Below are positions 49,462 through 60,100 of a stretch of DNA of 64,000 nucleotides, piece by piece (position 1 is the stretch's first letter; every line of letters starts with the position of its first letter). This DNA comes from Deuterostichococcus epilithicus (taxonomy: Eukaryota > Chlorophyta > Trebouxiophyceae > Prasiolales > Stichococcaceae): contig JAVTLE010000015.1 of the NCBI GenBank assembly GCA_033439295.1, positions 2,356,001 through 2,420,000 on the forward strand. The letters run 5' to 3'. The position numbers were made by a program, and so were the translations under genes. Under the pieces are notes generated by a model that was not told the DNA's origin, searched no databases, and was given only the letters and a program-made list of their open reading frames with translations.

Positions 49462-51104
49462 TTAGCGTGGCAGTGAAAACTGTCTATTTTGAGTAATAAG
49501 GTCGTCGATTGCGCAAACACCACTGGATATCAGCAGAAATGCAGCATGTGTCACAGCAAGTACCTGCGAGCTGCTGCTGCTGCAGCGCACATGCCCACCC
49601 CCGCCACTGCCGGCACGGCCATTGGTGGGCAGCCCGACAGTCTGCCAAGCGTCCTGCGAGCTGCCGCTGCTTGGAAGCTGTGCGCCGCCCGCCTGGCCAC
49701 CACTACTTGCGCATTGCGGGGGCAGCTGGCCGTGTGCTGAGACCAGCAGCAGCGGCGGCGGCAACGAGGTTGTCATCGGGCAGCTGGCCAGGGCACCATT
49801 GGTGCCGCAGCTGGCTCTGGCATGAAGAGGCTTGTGCGGCTGCTGCCTGGCTGTATCTTGTGCGTCACTGCTGGTGCTGCAGTGGCTGGCGGGGCCCGAT
49901 CTGTGGCTGCGGCGGCCTGCCCGCTGGTAGCGGTGGCCTGCCAGCTGCCAAGCAGTGCTGTCGTTCGGCACGCTGCGCTGACTTCCGCTTGAGCCGGCTC
50001 TGCTGTGGCCGCTGCCGTGCTGGTTCTGCGAGCTGGCCGGCTGCAGGTCTGCAGTCGTGCTCGCGTCGAGGTCACTGCCTCGGGCAGATTGGCCGCCGCT
50101 GGCGCTGCGCAGGCTGGCAGGCCTTTCGAGAGGGTTGTATGCAGGCCTGCTGGCCGACTTCTGTGTGACAGCAGTCGAGACACCACCCATCAGTGTGAGC
50201 ATGCAGGTCGTTCACAGCATGCTTTGGCAGCGCACCCACCACCCCTGCAGGGCGTACGGCAAGCACACATCATGTTAATGACACGCCTGCGAGTCGTCGA
50301 CATCTGACCAACTCGGCTGTCTGTTCGATCTGCAGTGTACAGATCTGCAGTGCACAGAGAACACTGAGAGAAGGGGCAGGATCTTGCCTTCGGGGGCGCC
50401 TTGCCGCGCGGCTGCTGTGCTATCTTGAGGTCCTGCAGGCCGTGCACCGGCGGCTGTGGATGCTCGGGCGGCAGCGCCGGCATCGAGGCTGCCTCCGACG
50501 GGAAGAACGCCCCCATGCCGCAGCTCAAACTGCTCCGGGTGGGCGGGGCGGGCGCCGCTGCCGCCGGTATCAGCTGCTGCGGCTGCGGCAGCAAGGCCTT
50601 GATGGCTACCTGGCGGGCAGACGGCCCCTGCGGCCCGATGTACGCTTCGAACTCGACTTCGTCGCCTTCCCTGGGGCGGCCGCCGCACACGACCTGCAGG
50701 TAGGACCGCAGCCATGGCAGCAGGAGATGTCCGTCAATCGATGTCATGCCTGTGCAGCGCTGCATACCTCGCGATGCTGCTGCAGTAGTCCTGTGACTTT
50801 TGTTGTAAACCCATTGATAAAGGGGTGGAATGCTGGGCTTCAGTATCAGCAGGACGCTGCTATGCAGCTCTGCAGATTCTCGCTGTACCTTGTCCAGCGA
50901 GAATTGGACGTCGGCGTCAAGCCCATCGGCGATGATGAGACCCCATCTCGACTGCGCGTCAACGTGACTGACCTGCGTGATACAGGTGTCAATTAAGACA
51001 GACTGTCCAATTGCCAAATGCCCAGCATCGACATGCTGGAAGTTTGCCGCTGAACAGCAGGCCGCTGCCATGGAGACGAGATGTGCAAGGAGGCTCCGTT
51101 GCAC
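49462..51104 (-). CDS. Cold-shock-domain protein with Ser-rich tail (tentative)
   Basis: A cold-shock-like nucleic-acid-binding fold split in two: HVDAQSRWGLIIADGLDADV with QFSLDK (about 50975-50895, ending at a GTACAG donor) and GDEVEFEAYIGPQGPSARQV (about 50675-50610). Then Pro/Gln/Ala-rich sequence to about 50390. A further exon after TGTCACACAG (about 50169-49562) is Ser/Gly/Gln-rich (GSGHSRAGSSGSQRSV) and ends at a GTACTT donor. The N-terminus is not fixed: the frame opens at 51104 but an upstream exon is possible. It sits just upstream of exonuclease copy A on the same strand and could be its 5' part (see findings). RNA binding is inferred from the domain. Confidence 0.45.
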
Positions 51105-51900
51105 GCATTAGCTTCCCGCTTCACAAAATCCACTCAGGAGCGCAAGCAGTCATGCTGAGAAGGAAGCACCAATCAGCAGCGAAGTCCAAGGCTCGCATCG
51201 TGCTAAACGGCATCAGCGTGCAGGTTGCGAGCGGGTTTCCTCACCAGGCCGTTCACTCTGCTGCGGTCAAGATGGGGCGTTGAGGACCGTGAAAGGGGTT
51301 TGGTGGTCATCCTGCTGGAGCACGCAACAGCCTGTGCGTGAATCAAACTGAATCAGCGACCGCCTGTCATGCAAGCCGAGCTTCGCCACAGCAAATATTA
51401 CGTTGCTTTGATGCAGTCGTGTACGAAACCTGACTACGCGTCGTCTGGGGCCGCACGAACTACAGATTACACAACTGATATGAGTCCTGTTGTCCAAGGG
51501 CCGTGCTGAGCATGCTGGGACATCTATTGCCTGGCGGTTCCTGCGGCGGCACATGTTGGTCTTCTAGGCGCTTCACAAACAAAGAACTTCTCAAGTCGGC
51601 AAGTCGGCAAAGCTATCTAGCAGAACCCAACATAAAACGCTGAGCCAACATGCCCCAGGTGTGCTGACTAGCGGAGTGAGAAAGGGTTTCGACACGTCCT
51701 GTGTCATGCACGGATGCATTGCAAGGCCGAGCTTTTCGCAGTCCAGTGAGATGGAGACGTCCTGAGCAATGAGATAGCAGTCCCGGACGGAGGCGTCGTC
51801 GATCATGCATCATCATTTCGTGCGCCGTACAACAGCAACACAACAGCAGTCAAGACTGCTCACATGATCCGCATCAGCCACCGTTTACTAGTACAGTGTC
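51105..51900. other. Between the cold-shock gene and the RS-rich frame
   Basis: About 800 bases with short open frames on both strands and no domain I recognise. It may hold divergent promoters or 5' exons of the flanking genes. Confidence 0.3.
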
Positions 51901-51909
51901 ACGCGCAGG

Positions 51910-52375
51910 CACGAGGGTGTGGCAGCAGGCCGTCGCGCCCCAACAGCAATCACACCAGCGTGCGTGAGCGCAGTCGCTACGACTCGCGCCAGGGTAGTTT
52001 TGGCCGTGAGCACTCCCCATGCTAGAGCAGCGGCAGCGGCAGGGTCGGCGGCAGCGACAGCAGTAGCGACGGCAGCAGCAGGCACAGGTCGCATCGCCAC
52101 TACAACCGAAGCTGCCACAGCCGAAGTCGCAGTCGCAGCCGCAGCCACAGTAACCGCAGCCGCAACAGGGACCATAGCCGTGAACGCACCCGCAGCAGCA
52201 GCCATGCCCGCAGCCACAGGCGTAGTGGCTGGAGCGGCCCGCGCCGCTTTGGCCACCATGACGACGTCAGGGGCCAGAGCCCCAGCCATGCCAGCGGCTC
52301 AGCGCGTGCGATCAGCAGCCACGGCAGCGCCATTAGCAGGCAGTCGTGGCTGCCCAGTAAGATGACTTCCAACCA
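51910..52375 (+). CDS. RS-rich coding segment, possible SR-like protein (tentative)
   Basis: One plus-strand frame reads RERSRYDSRQGSFGREHSPC up to a TAG at about 52021-52035, then continues open with many Arg-Ser pairs (SHSNRSRNRDHSRERTRSSS, then GWSGPRRFGHHDDVRGQSPS) to a GTAAGA donor near 52360. Such RS runs are typical of splicing-factor RS domains. The TAG sits in CTAG, which could be an intron acceptor. No RRM was found nearby. The antisense frame is only Ala/Val-rich. It may be part of a gene that also includes 52600-52700 (SGDFNTWKECE), or an upstream part of exonuclease copy B. Evidence is composition only. Confidence 0.3.
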
Positions 52376-52963
52376 GCAGCCATCATGGGGGAGCTGGGCT
52401 CCGACATGGCCGCGCTTTGCGACTTGCAGGTCAGATCACCATCGCTATTATGATGCTTGCTCGCGGTCGTGCCAACCTTGAGGTAGCACATCTCGGTGAT
52501 ACGTGATACACTCGGTGATATGTGGCACTTGCCCACATGCAGACTGTGCCCTCGTCCTCACAAGAATCAAAGAAGCACCAGTGCTTTGATCTGCTCTTGT
52601 GCTGTCTGCAGCGGGGACTTCAACACCTGGAAGGAGTGTGAGCCAGCAGCAGGCGGCTTTGGCAGCAACCCTGCTGCTGATGCCCTCACTCGCCAGCAGG
52701 CACGAACTGACATTCCTTTGGCATCCGCTTCAGGAGCATACCCATGGCTGCTTGACTGTGCTGCACGTGCTGGTGGTTCCGGACCAACCGGCGGCACTCC
52801 TCGGCAGGCCCGCTGCACTCGGTCCTTCACTCCTTGCTGGGCACAGCATCATCTCGAACATCGCAGTCCCCGGCGAACCAGACGCGGCATCAGGGCCAGG
52901 GCGCTCGTGGCAAAGATTATGCGATAAGTACGATGCTGCTGGCTGCTGCCACAGATCGCGGCC

Positions 52964-55900
52964 ATGATGCTGCCCACCTGGCCAGGCTGTCCAGAGGCGC
53001 CCAAGACCGAGGTCATCCCGAGTGCAGCGGCTCCGTTGCCGGCGCCGAACGCCGCTGCCACCAAGCACCTGCCCGCATGCATGCATCCCGACTGCCTCGC
53101 CTCCGGCCCCTGCTGGTATGCGCGAGACGACCCCACCAAGCAAGACTGCCTGCTGCATGCACCTCACGCTCTCAGAGACAGCGGCAGCGGCCACGCACCA
53201 GGCGCCTGCTATGTTGCATGCATGAGCGAGCGCAGCTGGCTTGACAGGCAGTGCTAGGCTCACACCTGTCCTGATCTGGCCTCCGCCGGGAACGAAGATG
53301 CATCAGCCCAAGCAAGCGCAAGCAACCTTGCCAGTGCATGCCCTGCAGACCGGTGCTGCAACCTGTTTAATTCTACAAGCACAACCATCCAAAGTTGCTG
53401 AGTCTATCTCCTGGTAGCCCTTCAGGGGTACAGCTGCCAGCCAGCAGGCAGACCCTGTTGTGAACACCGCCAGAACACTCTGCCGCAGGTGCGACGCCGC
53501 CGTGACGGTGGAGGCGCCCCGCTTCACGTCCGTGGACGACCTGTGCGACCTGCGGAGGCCTCTGGCGTCGCCGCATCAGCCCTTCCACGGCATGCACCGC
53601 TCGCTCGGCGGCACCGACGCGCTGGTGGCCACCAAGCCGGACGAACTGGCCATAGGGCTGCATCTGCTGGAGGTGCGAGCGCATCATGACATTGCTTGCT
53701 GGCTTGGCAATTGCGAGTTGCAAAAGCAGGAGGAGCAGGAGGAGCAGCCATGCAACAGCAGACTCAACGTTCTTGCCACCGGCCCCTGCTCGGCGTCTGC
53801 AGCTGACTGCGATGCTGCCATCCGTCTCTTAAGCGCATGAGCTGGGCACAGTGATAGAGAGGTCGCTGCAGTTGGTCTTTCACCTACCCCTGGTGCCCAT
53901 CAGCGCCCTCGACGTGAGTAGGTGTCCATGGCCGACGAGGTGCTGGCCATCGACGTCGAGTGGAAGGTGCGGGGCCAGGCGCGGGGTTAAACTGCCTGGC
54001 GCGGGCGCGGCATGCGGCACGTGCCATGCCAGCTGACGCCAACCGAGCTGCAGCCGCCACAGGAAGGATGCCTGCACCTGGCCGCCTGCATTGTCGGAAC
54101 GTCATTGTTGACAGGCACCTCAGTTCCGACTGCAGGCGGACACCGACAGGGGCCAGGACCACCGGGTGGCCCTTCTGCAGCTGGCGTCCAAATCAGTTGC
54201 TCTACTCGTGCGGCTGACCGGTGTCGCCGGGCTGCCCGCGCCGCTGGAAGCATGCCTGCGGTGGGGCTGCTCGATCTCTCTTCTGTCTTTTCCCAGTCTT
54301 GTGGCACTGGCCAGACAAACGGTGCTACCTTGTGCATGCCGATGCCGATGATGACAGGCGCAGATGCGCATCTGCAGCCATGAGCACTGCTGCTGCAACG
54401 GCTGGCTGAAAGACCTGCAGGGGCATCTTGTTGCGTGTGCACCTTCAGGACGAATCGGCAGCGCCGTGACAGGCTGCCAATACCGGTAAGCTGAGTCCTG
54501 GTGCATGTGTCAGCTGACTGCTGGTGTCAGACATGTGCTTTCGCAGGCAGCCGGGGCGTACCTTTGTGGGGTTCTCCTGGGGCTCCTCCGACGATGGCAA
54601 GATGCGCAAGTCCTTCGGCTTCGGGCGGTCAGACTTTGCGCACTTTATTGACCTGTCGGAGGTGTTCACACAGCTGGGCTACGCCGGCGACCAGGTGCGC
54701 TGCCAGCAGGGTCCATTTCGAAAGGATTGCAAAATCCAATTTGTCGTGAGGAACTGCAGTGTTCCTGTCTTTCTGGGTATACTACCGTTCGTGTCATTCA
54801 ACTCAAAGAGTCTGCCGACCTTGCGTCATCGTGCCTGGTCTGCACGACGTCTAGCGTCGTGTGCTGACTGAGGCATGCTGCCTCCCAGACCTGGTGGACA
54901 GACGCCAGAGGGGTGGCGGCTTGACCTGCAAGCCAGCCTGCAGACGCAACCACGTGTCGCCTACTCAACCCATGACACAACTTGACATGCTCTGCAGGTG
55001 AGCCTGACCGGCGCGGCATACCACTGCTTCGGCCTGGCGCTGCCAAGCCTCAAGTCCGAGGTGCGCCGCCGGCTGCGCAGGTTGTAGCGCTTTACGTACG
55101 ACGATGCGTTTGGGGATGTGGGTCAGCAGGTCCGCCTGCCATCCTCGGCATTCAGGCTGGCTCTTCTGAGCAGGCGCTTGTAGGCTCTGAACCACGTGCA
55201 TTGTGGTCAGTTGTGGGTGGTGATTTGTGTGGCACAGGCAGCGGTCAAAATGCCCGCTCAGTCCTCTGCAGGATACGGTCACGGGCTGGGACGCAGTCGT
55301 GTACAGCCCGCGGCAGGTGAGTGTGCATATCGTTCGCGGTCTTGCCTTCATCATTCCCCTTTCGCGGGGCTCCGCTCCTCCAGCCGCAGCGCTTGTGTGT
55401 TTGGCCATGCATGGCTTCAGCCTCATTGCCCATGTAGGGACGTGACGATCGAAGTAGTACACTCGGCAGGTAACCTATGCTGCGCGGGATGTGATCGTCG
55501 CCATCCACGCCTACTGCCGCCTGCGGGCCTGGCACTTTGCCGCGCTGGACCCTGCCGTCGCCAGCTCAGTTTGCCAGGTGCCGCATGCACAGCACCCTCT
55601 ACATATCGAGGAAAATGCTCGCGAACGACTCCTGTACAGTAATTAGGAAACGGTTCGCGACTGCAGCTACAAGGTTGCAGGCATGTGACTGTCCTCTCCG
55701 CAGGAGTGCGGGCACGTATTGGCATACCGCCAGATGCCGGCTCGCAGCATTTTGTCTGCACACAACCAGGCTGTGGCAAGGTGTTCGGCACAGCACAGGT
55801 GAGCTTCTTCTAGACAGAACGGCCCCACAGTAAGCGAGGCACCACAGCCCTCCTGAATTCCTGTGCACTTGCCGGCAACCCGTCAGGGTGCCGAAATATT

Positions 55901-56054
55901 GGCATCGAGAGTTCATCTCGTTGCCCAGGATTGCAATGCCGACGGGTTGTGCACTTGTCCTTCCAGGCGCTCATGGCCCACGCCGGCGTCAAGCGCCACG
56001 CTGCGTCGCACGCGCTGTGCCGCGCCTGCGACCGCATCTGCAGCCTCACTTGAC
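52964..56054 (+). CDS. DEDDy 3'-5' exonuclease with C2H2 zinc finger, copy B
   Basis: Paralogue of copy A on the opposite strand. Exons: 52964-53115 (ACMHPDCLASGPCW), 53489-53672 (ALVATKPDELAIGLHLLE), 53922-53966 (VLAIDVEWK, motif I), 54136-54260 (RVALLQLASKSVALLVRL), 54547-54694 (TFVGFSWGSSDDGKMRKSFG, motif II; HFIDLSEVFTQLGYAGDQ), 54998-55060 (YHCFGLALPSLKSE), 55272-55316 (TGWDAVVYSPRQ), 55470-55577 (YAARDVIVAIHAYCRLRAWH, the Y-x3-D signature), 55704-55798 (FVCTQPGCGKVFGTAQ) and about 55968-56054 (ALMAHAGVKRH, then CRACDRICSLT). Junctions are in phase to 55577. The 55704-55798 exon is 95 bases against 96 in copy A, putting the zinc finger one frame off; the alternative frame stays open to 56555. 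TGTAA at 56723. Confidence 0.72.
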
Positions 56055-57117
56055 CGACCCCTCGTGAGGCTCGGCAACCCGACGGTCACCGCATGCATGC
56101 GCAGAGTCTGCGCAGAGTCTGGGGTGGAGACGGCAGGCCACGGCAGCACCTGCGGTCGTGCAGCTGCCAGGGTGCGAGTGAGGCGGCAGATGCGGCGACC
56201 AGGGACATACAGAGCGAAATGTCCATCGACCTCAGCCGCAAGTGGCGGCGGCAGGGGTGGTGCCAGCAGCACCGTCCGGGAGCCGAGTGCAGTGAGTGCC
56301 GCCACGCGAGACCCAGATGTTGTCAATCTGACTGGTGGCACTAGGGAGCTCGAAGCACGCACACAGAAAAGCACAGCTGCCAGCAAGTGTTGGCGAGGCA
56401 CGCCAGACGCTGCAAGGACCATTATTGGCAGGAGTGTTGCAGCCGCCGTGGGAAGCATGTTGACCAGGACGCGTCCGAGTAGCTGCAGCAAGTCATTGCA
56501 TCACAAATGTCGTGGTAGTTGGGCATCAAACATGTTGTTGCATATGTCAGGATGACATAACAAAGCAGCACGAGACCTGTTTCAAAGGTCCCCCTTGAAG
56601 GTGTGAACCAAGATGCAGTGTTGATGGAGCTCTATTGTTACAATTTAAAGTGTCTGTTGACCCTGATCACAGCCAACTCGATGGCACTGACGTCCATCAG
56701 AGACCACAAACCCTGACGCAATTGTAATTCTGACAACGCACAACAAGTAAACGAAATCAGATGCAGCAGCCCCTCAACCCAAGCAGATTTGCAATACTGA
56801 CCGAGTTTCCCTCCCAATGCACGCCGCTAACAAACTGCACCTGCGCTAGTACTATTGTCACTCCGATAGTCGGCATGATGCGACATGCCAAGCTCAATTG
56901 CGCTGCAATGCACAATGTCTGGTGATTGCACGAATTCAAGTTTTCAGAAACGATTCCGGATCCCGTGTTGCAGAGCAGCCCCAGCGCATGCGAGCCCCCG
57001 CCGAAAAATGAAGCGAGCGCAGTGAGCCCCTGTATAAAGAGCGGTAGCGGTGCGCAGCTCGGTACCAACTCGCCGCTCCACGGCTGGGAGCGGCCATGAA
57101 CTGCGCCGCCGCTGCCG
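56055..57117. other. Convergent intergenic region with poly(A) motifs on both strands
   Basis: Between two 3' ends. TGTAA at 56723-56727 serves the plus strand and TTACA at 56638-56642 (TGTAA on the minus strand) the minus strand, so the two 3' UTRs would overlap. The first 500 bases are open on both strands and could be extra coding sequence of exonuclease copy B if its frame is not restored. TATAAA near 57032 faces the plus strand but leads only to a very short frame. Confidence 0.45.
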
Positions 57118-60100
57118 CTACTCGTGCAGCGCAGTGGTGCTCAGGATCGGCAGCGCCGCCTCGCCGCGCGTTTTGAGCATGAAGCGCTGCACCGAATTGC
57201 GACGGTCGGCGTTTGGCCCCAGCGGCGGCCTGCGCCATTGCAAGATGCTACATTGAAGCGAACTGGCTTGAATGGCATGCCTCGAGGGTTGGGGCAGCGG
57301 AGAAGGGGGGTGTAAACCCACATAAACCCAAAAATGCAATGGTGCTCCGCTGCCGAGGCAGGCAGACAACATGCAGCAGCACACGGCGTGCATACCCCAG
57401 GACGATGAGCTTTGTACGCAGGTCGTCCCGGTTCCACACCCTGCACGGCGATGATCCAGCCAGGTTGAACACCGAGCTCGAAGCATCCCTAGGGACGAGG
57501 GTCATGGCAGTTCCCGCCGTCTGAGCGCCTGACGACGCAAGCCCGAACCCGCTGACAGATGGTGCCCCCTTGCGACCAGGACCGTGGCAGAGCGGCATGG
57601 TCGCAGCGTCTCTGACGAGTCCGTGTGTCGAGGAGTCCTCGCCGTGCATTGCCGTGTGCTCACCGGGTGGCGGAGCGGACGCCCGGGCCGTGGGGGTTGA
57701 TGGAGATGTGCACCGGGTCGTCCATGTTGAAGGGCACCTCGAAGTAGCCCAGCAGCACCTGCCCCACAGTCCGCGCACGGCCCTGCAGCGATGGGCACAA
57801 GGTGACAGTCGTGGCGCGGTGCACGGCTGTGTCACTGTACAGAGACGACATCCCACAGTGTCCCGGCGCCACCTGCCCCGCGCCCTGCGCGCCCGGCCCT
57901 GCGCTGACGAGCAGGAGCACCTGGTCGGGACGTGGTGCGGGTGGCAGCAGCCGCAGGAGCCCCCTCCAAAGATAATTTCAAATATCAGATGTACGTTTTG
58001 TGCCTTGCAGCCGTGCCCGTAGCCAGCGTCTCTGCTGCCTTGCCGCCGTCCGCGTCAGTCGACCGCAGCGCGGCTGGTGCACTGCGCCCAGCGCGGGCGC
58101 CCCGTACGGCCGGCGCACAGTGCAGGGGCGGCCCGGCGATGCAGCAATCGGTTCACTGGTTCGGAAGTCGGTGCCGGGACTGGTCCGGGGGAGGCGGCGC
58201 ACCATGAGCTGCCACCAGGAGAGCTCCTCCAACGGCGCCGCGAGTGCCTCTGCATCCTCCACATACGTGTGCGTGTGGTGGTCGTCGCCAAACAGCATCG
58301 GCGCCAGCAGCCCGGTGTCAAACGCCGCCGCCTGCACGGGAGCACAGGAGCGGGAATCGGTCCCTGCATCGGCGCGCGCGTGCCCGTCGTCCGCGACAAG
58401 TCCCAGCGTCAGCCGGCCCGGGTCGAATGCCGCTGCCTGTGCAGGGAGACAGGGTGCCTCGAGCGGCAAGGCGGCTCGAGAGTTCCCTCCCACAGGCTGC
58501 GCCGCGCCGACGCCACGCGGCGGCGCTGCGGGCAGGATCACACGTTCGGGAGGGGGCACCAGGAGCCCGTCACCGGCACGTGCGCATGCAACAGCTTCTC
58601 CGCAAATCTGAGGCGCTCTCCACAGCAACCCTACAGCGTAGGGCGTGCGATGTGATCAGGAAAGGAACATGCCCAGGACTCGAGCCGCCAACCTGCAGCA
58701 GCTTGGCAGAGTAGCTGGTGCTGTTGACGGAGACGCCCATGGGCAGCCGCTGCTGGTCTTCGAAGCGCGTGGGCAAGCCGCCCACCGTGAGCCGCTCGCA
58801 GATGATGTTGATGTCGGGGCAGCCCTCCTCCTGCACACAGTTGTGTGGGAATCTTGTATTGATGGACAGTTTTGGTTGTGAGAACACGCTGGGTGGCACG
58901 TGGATTGCAGGCGTCAGACCGGTTGGGGCATGTCAAATGTGCTCAGTGCTGCCCTGCCCAGCACCATCAGCCGCCGACTCAGCTTCTACAGCAGGCTGAT
59001 ATTCGGGTGGGTGTGACAGGCTAAGACCATGCAGACCAGCGCGCACCTGCAGCAGCTTGCGGATGCTGAGCTGCACGGTCATGATGAGGCTGTCCAGCAG
59101 CCGCACGTCCGACCGCCTGCACCGAGAGGGATTCCCAAACCAAGACTTGCTCCAAAGGGTCTTGCGCGCAATGCATGGCGTACTCAGCTGCAGCTGGGGA
59201 CCCCTTGACGAGAACTATCCTAAACGCGCAGCCAGCGCAAGTGTTCCTCCGCTCAAGGTGCAGAAGAAGCAAAATGCAATGCCAGCGGCTCACCTGTCGA
59301 TCTCGTCGACGCCGTCGTAGGGGTCGGGGTCCGTCCACGACACGTCGCACAGCACGATGGCTGAGGAGAAGGCGGCCAGCCGCAGCCGGCTCCGCAGGTG
59401 CGCCGGCGAGCGCGGATCCCCCGACACGTGGCCGACGCTGATGTTGGTCGTGTTGACGCGGCCCTCCAGGAAGCCTGAGCGGCAGCGGAGCCCAGGTTCA
59501 GCCGGCGCTTATGGGGGAACCAGCCGTGCACAAGGTGTTCACGTTTGGCCCTCGAGGAAGCCTGTGCGGCTGCGTCGGCAACATGTGCGCTTGCGGCGGC
59601 GCCAAACCCACAGCAACGTTGAAACAGTAGCCAGCAAGGGGCGCTGCACTTTGCACGGGTGACGCATGCTGGCCGGAGGGCAGCGTTCCGGCTGACTCTG
59701 CAGGGCAGGGCCGCAGCGTGCGGCTAATGAAGTAAAACGGGGTCTTTCCTGCAACCTGCACAGAGTTGCTGCGGGGGGGCACGCACCCATGATGTGGGAG
59801 GTGGGCCGGCTGTTGAGCAGCGTCACGGAGGAGTTGGGCGGCAGCGCCGAGGGCCCATGGTCCAGCTCCGCCAGCAGGTCCGCCATGAACTGCGTCTCGC
59901 CCCAGCCGCACAGCAGCACCCGCTGCGGGACGGAGTCCAGGGTTTGAGCCCAAGCAGAACTCGTTGCGGGACAGATCCCAGGGTCTATGAGCCCGAAACT
60001 GGTGGGCAACCCCCGAGACGGACTTGGCTTGGAGTGGAGCTGCCGTCGCCCTTTGTTTGCAGGAGCGCAACAGCAAGCAGGTGCGCTTCTGCAGTCCAGC

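Noticed and set aside
51888-52289. Ala/Val-rich minus-strand protein
   Set aside because: It is the antisense shadow of an RS-rich frame; AGC/CGC-rich codons read backwards give Ala and Val.
55913-56491. Minus-strand gene antisense to exonuclease copy B 3' end
   Set aside because: Composition is low in information, has no domain, and lies opposite the better supported zinc-finger exon.
57096-57180. Plus-strand mini-gene after a TATAAA at about 57032
   Set aside because: The frame is only about 26 codons and overlaps the in-phase last exon of the channel gene on the other strand.
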